Shown here one piece after another: positions 59,591-64,000 of a stretch of DNA of 64,000 nucleotides. The stretch spans positions 3,451,001 through 3,515,000 of the forward strand of contig NZ_CP100470.1 in assembly GCF_030323145.1 (NCBI RefSeq), written 5' to 3'. This DNA is from Mesorhizobium sp. C432A (lineage in GTDB: Bacteria > Pseudomonadota > Alphaproteobacteria > Rhizobiales > Rhizobiaceae). A program made the translations under genes and the position numbers. Position 1 is the first letter of the stretch, and each line of letters begins with the position of its first letter. The notes under the pieces are model-generated. The model was not told where the DNA came from. It did no database searches and saw nothing but the letters and a program-made list of their open reading frames with translations.

Positions 59591-60490
59591 ATGAACGCCC
59601 CACTCAATCATCCGCTGCCGCTGCTCGATCTCGACGTTTTGCGCACCTTCGTGGCCATTGCAGAGACCGGCAGTTTCACCACGGCGGCCAATGCGGTGTT
59701 CCGCACGCCGTCGGCGGTCTCCATGCAGATCAAGAAGCTCGAGGACATTCTCGGGCGCTCTGTTTTCGCGCGGGATGCGCGCTCGGTGACGCTGACCACG
59801 GATGGCGAGATGCTGCTCGGTTATGCCCGCCGGCTGTTGTCGATCAACCGCGAGGTGGTGTCGAAGTTCATCATCCCCGAGATCGTCGGCGTGGTGCGGT
59901 TGGGATCGCCGGACGATTATGGCGAGCGCGTGCTGCCGCATGTGCTGAAGCGGTTCGCGCAATCGCATCCGTCGATCGCCGTCGACGTCACCATCGACCA
60001 GAGCAGCAATCTGCGCCGCCGGATGGACGACCGCGCGCTCGACATCACGCTGCTGACCAATTCCTACAAGACCAGCGCGCTTGGCGCCGAGGTGTTGCTC
60101 ACCGAGCCGATCGTCTGGGCCGGCGCCAAGGGTGGCAGCGCGCATCTGCGCGAGCCTTTGCCGGTGTCGCTGTGGGAAGAGGGCTGCGCCTGGCGGGCCG
60201 GCGCGCTCGATGCGCTGAGCCGTGAAGGCCGCAACTACCGCATCGCCTATATGAGCGCCCACACGGCAGGCCAGCGCGCCGCCATCATGTCGGATCTCGC
60301 GGTTGCACCGTTGCCGAAGTCGTTCCTGGGCAACGACATGGTCGAGCTTTGCCCGAAGGACGGCATGCCCGATATCGGCACCTACAATCTGGCGATGGTG
60401 GTGTCGCCGGACGCCAGCGCGCCGGTCAAGGCCGTCGCCGACCATATCCGCGCGACGTTCGAGCTTTTCCGCGAAACCGGCAAGTTCTAG
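59591..60490 (+). CDS. LysR family transcriptional regulator
   Basis: The 299-residue protein has the winged helix-turn-helix LLDLDVLRTFVAIAETGSFTTAANAVF ... TPSAVSMQIKKLEDILG (quoted in part) at residues 10-70. The substrate-binding domain runs from about 100 (VGVVRLGSPDDYGERVLPHV) to 299. It is divergent from the DUF1127 gene at 59203-59388. Shared operator sequence suggests that it controls both DUF1127 genes. The co-inducer is unknown. Confidence 0.9.
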   Translation: MNAPLNHPLPLLDLDVLRTFVAIAETGSFTTAANAVFRTPSAVSMQIKKLEDILGRSVFARDARSVTLTTDGEMLLGYARRLLSINREVVSKFIIPEIVGVVRLGSPDDYGERVLPHVLKRFAQSHPSIAVDVTIDQSSNLRRRMDDRALDITLLTNSYKTSALGAEVLLTEPIVWAGAKGGSAHLREPLPVSLWEEGCAWRAGALDALSREGRNYRIAYMSAHTAGQRAAIMSDLAVAPLPKSFLGNDMVELCPKDGMPDIGTYNLAMVVSPDASAPVKAVADHIRATFELFRETGKF

Positions 60491-60612
60491 AGCGGTTCAC
60501 CGTTTCACGGAAACGGCGAGCCGCTCTAACTCCTTGTTTGATGCAATTCCCAAGGGAAAGCGCTACACGCTTTTCCCGGGAAAACCGTTTTACACTTTTC
60601 CTGGAATTGCTC
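60489..60612. repeat. intergenic mosaic palindrome between lysR and esterase genes
   Basis: AGAGCGGTTCACCGTTTC ... GAGCCGCTCT (60489-60527) is a hairpin. GGAATT and AATTCC, CTTTTCC and GGAAAAC words follow to 60610. The left end overlaps the lysR stop codon and the right end abuts the esterase stop. Such elements recur throughout rhizobial genomes and can serve as bidirectional terminators between convergent genes. Confidence 0.75.
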
Positions 60613-60614
60613 TG

Positions 60615-61580
60615 CTATTCCGCTGCTTGGGCGGGGCGCGCCGCGAGAGCGGGTCGCGCCGTGCGCCGCGCAGTTGCGCGCCGCTTGGTGGGCTCACCTT
60701 CAAGGAAGGCGACGATGCTGTCCCTGGCGCGACGCGCCTCCGGCATCTCGATCAGCGGCCAGACGTGGAACATGCCTTCCTCGTAGACGACCTGGACGTC
60801 GACGCCGGCAGCGCGCGCCTTTTTGGCGAAGATCAGATTGTCGGGGCTGAGCAGGTCGTGCGAGCCGGTCAGAAGCAGGGTCTTCGGCAGCACCGAGAGG
60901 TCGCCATAGAGCGGGCTGATGTGCCAGTCGCTGCGATCGATGCCGGCACTGTACATGCGGATCGCTTCCAGCCCGCCGGAAATGCCGAGCCACGGATCGT
61001 TGCGTTCCGCCTCGAACACTTCGGGGTTGGACAGCGACATGTCGAGGCCGGGTGAAATCAGCACGTGGCGCGACGGCAAGGGCAGGCCTTCCTCAGCCGC
61101 CATCATGGTCAGCACGACGGCCATGTTGCCGCCCGCGGAATCGCCCATGAAGACGATATCTTCAGCGTCGGTCTCATCCAGCATCTGCCGGTAGACGTCG
61201 CCGACCATGCCGAACATGGCGTGGAAATCATGTTCCGGTGCGATCGGGTAAATCGGCACGGTGATGCCGAAACCCAACCGCTCGGCCATCTCGGCGATCA
61301 ACCCCCAATGATAGGATGTGATCTGGAAGACATAGGCGCCGCCATGCATGTAGAGGATTCGCCTGCGTTCGCCCGCCTTCGGCGCGATCTCGTAGACGGG
61401 AAAGCCATCGACGCTGCGCTCGGTGATATCGAGCCGCTCCCGCAGCAATGCCGGGGGATGATGATCCTCGGTCTTGCGCGCATAAGCGATCCAGCGCTGC
61501 AGGTTTTCCGGGCTGGCAAATGCCTTCTTGCGGCTGTGCCGGAGGATGAAGGAAACGAGGTGGCTTTTGAAACTGGGCAT
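60615..61580 (-). CDS. alpha/beta hydrolase, HSL family
   Basis: The 321-residue protein (ATG 61580, MPSFKSHLVSF) has the hormone-sensitive-lipase signature HGGAYVF (oxyanion hole) near residue 85 and the nucleophile GDSAGGN near 155, with later DLLSPD and FHVWPL supplying aspartate and histidine. It hydrolyses short-chain esters; the natural substrate is unknown. The alanine/arginine-rich tail of about 20 residues (TKRRATARRTARPALAARP) is unusual. The frame extends to 61673 without a better start. Confidence 0.87.
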   Translation of the reverse strand: MPSFKSHLVSFILRHSRKKAFASPENLQRWIAYARKTEDHHPPALLRERLDITERSVDGFPVYEIAPKAGERRRILYMHGGAYVFQITSYHWGLIAEMAERLGFGITVPIYPIAPEHDFHAMFGMVGDVYRQMLDETDAEDIVFMGDSAGGNMAVVLTMMAAEEGLPLPSRHVLISPGLDMSLSNPEVFEAERNDPWLGISGGLEAIRMYSAGIDRSDWHISPLYGDLSVLPKTLLLTGSHDLLSPDNLIFAKKARAAGVDVQVVYEEGMFHVWPLIEMPEARRARDSIVAFLEGEPTKRRATARRTARPALAARPAQAAE

Positions 61581-61723
61581 TCGCGTACACAAGCTCGGCA
61601 GCAGCCGACTAAGAGAATTCCCCACTATCCCGAAAATCGTACCTCCAGCCGAAATGTCAAGATTCTGGCCCAAGCCAACACGGTTGTTTGATCAGCCACG
61701 TCCGCGGCTCTGCGCAGGGCGGC

Positions 61724-61831
61724 TCAGCGCCGGGGCAGCAGCGCGGCGCGCAGCTTGATGTCGGTCGCAGCCGGGACCATGCGGCGGCCTCGGCGCTTAG
61801 TCAGCAATTTGCACTTGTCGGCGAAGGTCAT
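61724..61831 (-). CDS. possible 35-residue coupled small protein
   Basis: The frame begins with ATG 61831-61829, whose first base is the last base of the TGA of the preceding DUF1127 gene on the same strand (TGATG), suggesting translational coupling. The product is basic (MTFADKCKLLTKRRGRRMV...). No domain is recognised and the frame is short, so it may be chance. Confidence 0.35.
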   Translation of the reverse strand: MTFADKCKLLTKRRGRRMVPAATDIKLRAALLPRR

Positions 61832-61998
61832 CAGCGGCCCGAGCCCAGGATCAGGCGCGACAGGTTGGTCTGGGCGTCGATGCGCGGCGACACGGGCCAG
61901 CCGATGTCCTTCTGGATTTCGGGTGGCAGGTTGTTCATGGCGCGCACGGCCTGTGCATTCTTCATGGCCGCACGAAAACGGCCCAGGGTCTCGAACAT
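61831..61998 (-). CDS. DUF1127 small protein, second copy
   Basis: The 55-residue protein starts at ATG 61998 with GGAG about eight bases upstream. It has the same core as the first copy: AMNNLPPEIQKDIGWP against AIRSLPIELQKDIGWP. It belongs to the same short basic family. It lies between the esterase and the RACo-like genes and shares a 12-base promoter word with the first copy. Confidence 0.87.
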   Translation of the reverse strand: MFETLGRFRAAMKNAQAVRAMNNLPPEIQKDIGWPVSPRIDAQTNLSRLILGSGR

Positions 61999-62062
61999 CT
62001 CTATTCTCCTTTGGAGCGTTGTGGCGGCGGAATAGTCCGGTCCGCCATTCGATGTCCGTTAA

Positions 62063-62150
62063 ATGCTTCACATCTGTATCGGACGTATTGCGCCAAAACA
62101 GCGTTTCGGTTTCCAGATCGGTGCGATCTGGAAACATTTGCATACAAATG
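62063..62150. promoter_or_regulatory. shared word and dyads upstream of the second DUF1127 gene
   Basis: ATGCTTCACATC (62063-62074) matches 59556-59567 exactly and lies 65 bases before the DUF1127 start. TTTCCAGATCG-GTG-CGATCTGGAAA (62110-62134) is a perfect 11-base hairpin just behind the RACo gene and could end its transcript. CATTTG-CATA-CAAATG (62135-62150) is a third dyad, similar to 59103-59118. Confidence 0.5.
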
Positions 62151-62184
62151 AAATTGGTCGAATTGGCGGCCTTCGTAAGGCGGC

Positions 62185-64000
62185 TTATTCCCGGCTGCGC
62201 CTGGCGGCATGGCCTTCACGCGAACGCCGGCGTGGGGCGGCGTCGCCGGCGACGCCATCCTCGCTGACGGTCGTGCGTGGCGGCAATTTCACCGCCGCCG
62301 ACAGTTTCGGGAACGGATCGACCTTGTTGGGAAGCGCCATCGCGTAGACGAAATGCTCCTGGAATTTCGGCTCCAGAGCGGTCTCGATCTTCTCGATGTG
62401 GCTGACCGTGTCCTCGATCTCGCGGCGATAGCCACGATTGAGCAGCGCCATGCGCGCACCGGCGCCGGCGGCGTTGCCGACGGCCGAGACCTTGTCGAGG
62501 TCGCAATCCGGGATCAGGCCGAGCACCATGGCGTATTTCGGATCGATGAACGAGCCGAACGCGCCGGCGAAATGGATGCGGTCGACGTGTTCGGTGTTCT
62601 GCTTTTCCATCAGAAGCTTGGTGCCGGCATAGAGCGCCGCCTTGGCAAGCTGGATGGCGCGCACGTCGGTCTGGGTGATGGTGATCTTGGGTTCGCCTTC
62701 CTTCAAGACATAAGAGAAGGTGCGGCCGTTGACCGTGACGCGCGGCGACCGCTCGGCCAGCGACCCGTCGATCACTCCATCCTCGGAGATGATGCCGGCG
62801 AGGTACATTTCGGCCACGATCTCGATGATGCCGGAGCCGCAAATGCCGGTGACGCCGGTCGCCTGCACGCTGTCGAGGAAGCCGGGATCGTCGGACCAGA
62901 GTTCAGAGCCGATGACGCGGTATTTCGGCTCCAGCGTATCGGGGTCGATGCGCACGCGTTCGATGGCGCCGGGGGCAGCGCGTTGGCCGCCGGAGATTTC
63001 CGCGCCCTCGAAGGCGGGACCGGTGGGCGAGGAGGCTGCGACCACCCGCTTGCGGTTGCCAAGCACGATCTCGGCATTGGTGCCGACGTCGACGATCAGC
63101 ATCATCTCGTCCTGGCGGTGCGGGCCTTCCGACAGCGTCACGGCTGCGGCGTCGGCGCCGACATGGCCGGCAATGCAAGGCAGCATATAGAGGCGGGCGC
63201 CCTGGTTGAGCTTCAGGCCGATATCGGAGGCTTTGATGCGCACCGCGCCCGAGACGGCGAGCGCGAAGGGCGCGCCGCCGAGTTCGGTCGGATCGATGCC
63301 GAGGAACAGATGGTGCATGATCGGATTGCCGACAAAGACGGAATCCAGGATGTCGTTGCGCTGGACATTGCCTTCCGCGCAGACCTTGTCGACCAGGCCC
63401 GAGATCGCCTCGCGCACGGCGACCGTCATGCCTTCGCGGCCGTCCGGGTTCATCATCACATAGGAGACGCGGCTCATCAGATCCTCGCCGAAGCGGATCT
63501 GCGGGTTGGAGGTGCCCGACGAAGCGGCGACGCGGCCCGACAGCAACGACACCAGATGCATGGCGATGGTGGTCGAGCCGATGTCGCAGGCCAGTCCATA
63601 GGCCTCGTTCTTGAGGCCGGGCCACAGTGCGATCACGCGGGCGATGTCGCTTTCGGCATCCTTGTGGATGGCGGCGGTCGCGGTCCAGTTACCTTTGCGC
63701 AGTATGCCTTGCACCTGCGGCATCAGGTAGAAATCGAATTCGAGGTTTTTAAAGCCCCAATCCTTCATCAAGGCGATCTTGAGGCGGTCGAGATCGCCCA
63801 GCGGCTTGTGCATGTCGGGCTCTTCGATCTCGACATAGCACATGCGGATTGCCGCATCGCGGGCGATGACGCGCGTGTCGGCATCCTTGCGGATGGTCTG
63901 GCCGTTGATGACCGTGTCCTGCGGCACGTCGATGACGAGGTCGCCGAGAATCTGCGCCGAGCAGGACAGGCGGCGCCGCTCGGGCAGGCCGCGGACGCGC
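62185..64000 (-). CDS. RACo-like corrinoid-activating protein (2Fe-2S ferredoxin plus ASKHA/DUF4445 ATPase), C-terminal part
   Basis: The frame is open to the right edge, so the N-terminus lies outside. The first visible residues include RRRLSCSAQILGDLVIDVP, which supplies the last cysteine of a plant-type [2Fe-2S] ferredoxin domain. The rest is the RACo/DUF4445 region: GLACDIGSTTIAMHLVSLLSGRV, NPQIRFGEDLMSRVSY, LPCIAGHVGADAAA, IVDVGTNAEIVLGN and HFAGAFGSFIDPKYAM. Such proteins use ATP to reactivate Co(II) corrinoid proteins to Co(I) in MttB/MtgB-type methyltransferase systems. The tail contains short direct repeats (RRRSREGHAARRSRE). The methyltransferase genes should lie to the right. Confidence 0.92.
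   Translation of the reverse strand, partial: RVRGLPERRRLSCSAQILGDLVIDVPQDTVINGQTIRKDADTRVIARDAAIRMCYVEIEEPDMHKPLGDLDRLKIALMKDWGFKNLEFDFYLMPQVQGILRKGNWTATAAIHKDAESDIARVIALWPGLKNEAYGLACDIGSTTIAMHLVSLLSGRVAASSGTSNPQIRFGEDLMSRVSYVMMNPDGREGMTVAVREAISGLVDKVCAEGNVQRNDILDSVFVGNPIMHHLFLGIDPTELGGAPFALAVSGAVRIKASDIGLKLNQGARLYMLPCIAGHVGADAAAVTLSEGPHRQDEMMLIVDVGTNAEIVLGNRKRVVAASSPTGPAFEGAEISGGQRAAPGAIERVRIDPDTLEPKYRVIGSELWSDDPGFLDSVQATGVTGICGSGIIEIVAEMYLAGIISEDGVIDGSLAERSPRVTVNGRTFSYVLKEGEPKITITQTDVRAIQLAKAALYAGTKLLMEKQNTEHVDRIHFAGAFGSFIDPKYAMVLGLIPDCDLDKVSAVGNAAGAGARMALLNRGYRREIEDTVSHIEKIETALEPKFQEHFVYAMALPNKVDPFPKLSAAVKLPPRTTVSEDGVAGDAAPRRRSREGHAARRSRE

Noticed and set aside
61999..62260. Small frames between the DUF1127 gene and the RACo-like gene
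   Set aside because: They lack ribosome sites and run over dyads that are better explained as regulatory or terminator sequence.

Overview
This window is GC-rich, gene-dense chromosomal DNA from an alphaproteobacterium of the order Rhizobiales. Mesorhizobium or a close relative is the best guess. The basis is the serine-cycle genes, the soxBDAG order, the alphaproteobacterial aerobic cobalamin genes, and mosaic intergenic palindromes of the kind common in rhizobia. I see no rRNA, tRNA, insertion sequence, prophage or CRISPR array.

Layout. 0-3.3 kb: a serine-cycle operon on the minus strand (serine-glyoxylate aminotransferase, malyl-CoA lyase, start of malate-CoA ligase beta) behind a LuxR-type regulator with a degenerate receiver. 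3.4-10.6 kb: MgtE, a MerR regulator, two membrane proteins, an MFS carrier, a Rieske oxygenase and ChaC. 10.7-15.7 kb: a cobalamin riboswitch followed by cbtB, cbtA, cobP and cobO, then divergent cobD and cobC and a small phosphatase. 15.7-24.3 kb: a creatininase-family hydrolase and a RidA protein, divergent from an ABC importer, a CodA-like deaminase, a flavin oxidase and two flavodoxin-fold reductases, interspersed with mirror-image intergenic repeats. 24.4-32 kb: a regulator-led operon with two FAD/GcvT dehydrogenases, a homocysteine S-methyltransferase and an aminotransferase. 32.2-39.7 kb: a nitroreductase, an MFS exporter and the sarcosine oxidase operon soxBDAG, in which soxA carries a -1 frameshift. 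40-43 kb: a large MscS channel and a small exported protein. 43.1-51 kb: seven genes for a predicted polyprenyl-phosphate sugar pathway (HAD-UbiA fusion, DprE1-like oxidase, ArnE-like carrier, SDR, class III aminotransferase, polytopic protein, FkbM methyltransferase). 51.2-58.4 kb: a third FAD/GcvT dehydrogenase, a DUF1194 protein, a second ABC importer and a GATase1-AraC regulator. 58.4-64 kb: small DUF1127-type genes with a LysR regulator, an esterase, and a RACo-like corrinoid-activating ferredoxin that runs off the right edge.

How it fits together (inference). Much of the window suits growth on N-methylated compounds such as glycine betaine, dimethylglycine, sarcosine and possibly creatinine. 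FAD/GcvT dehydrogenases and sarcosine oxidase would move methyl groups to tetrahydrofolate. The serine cycle would assimilate the C1 units. Cobalamin genes and the RACo-like activator would support a corrinoid methyltransferase lying outside the window. The polyprenyl-phosphate sugar cluster is a separate theme and is the best candidate here for an undescribed system.
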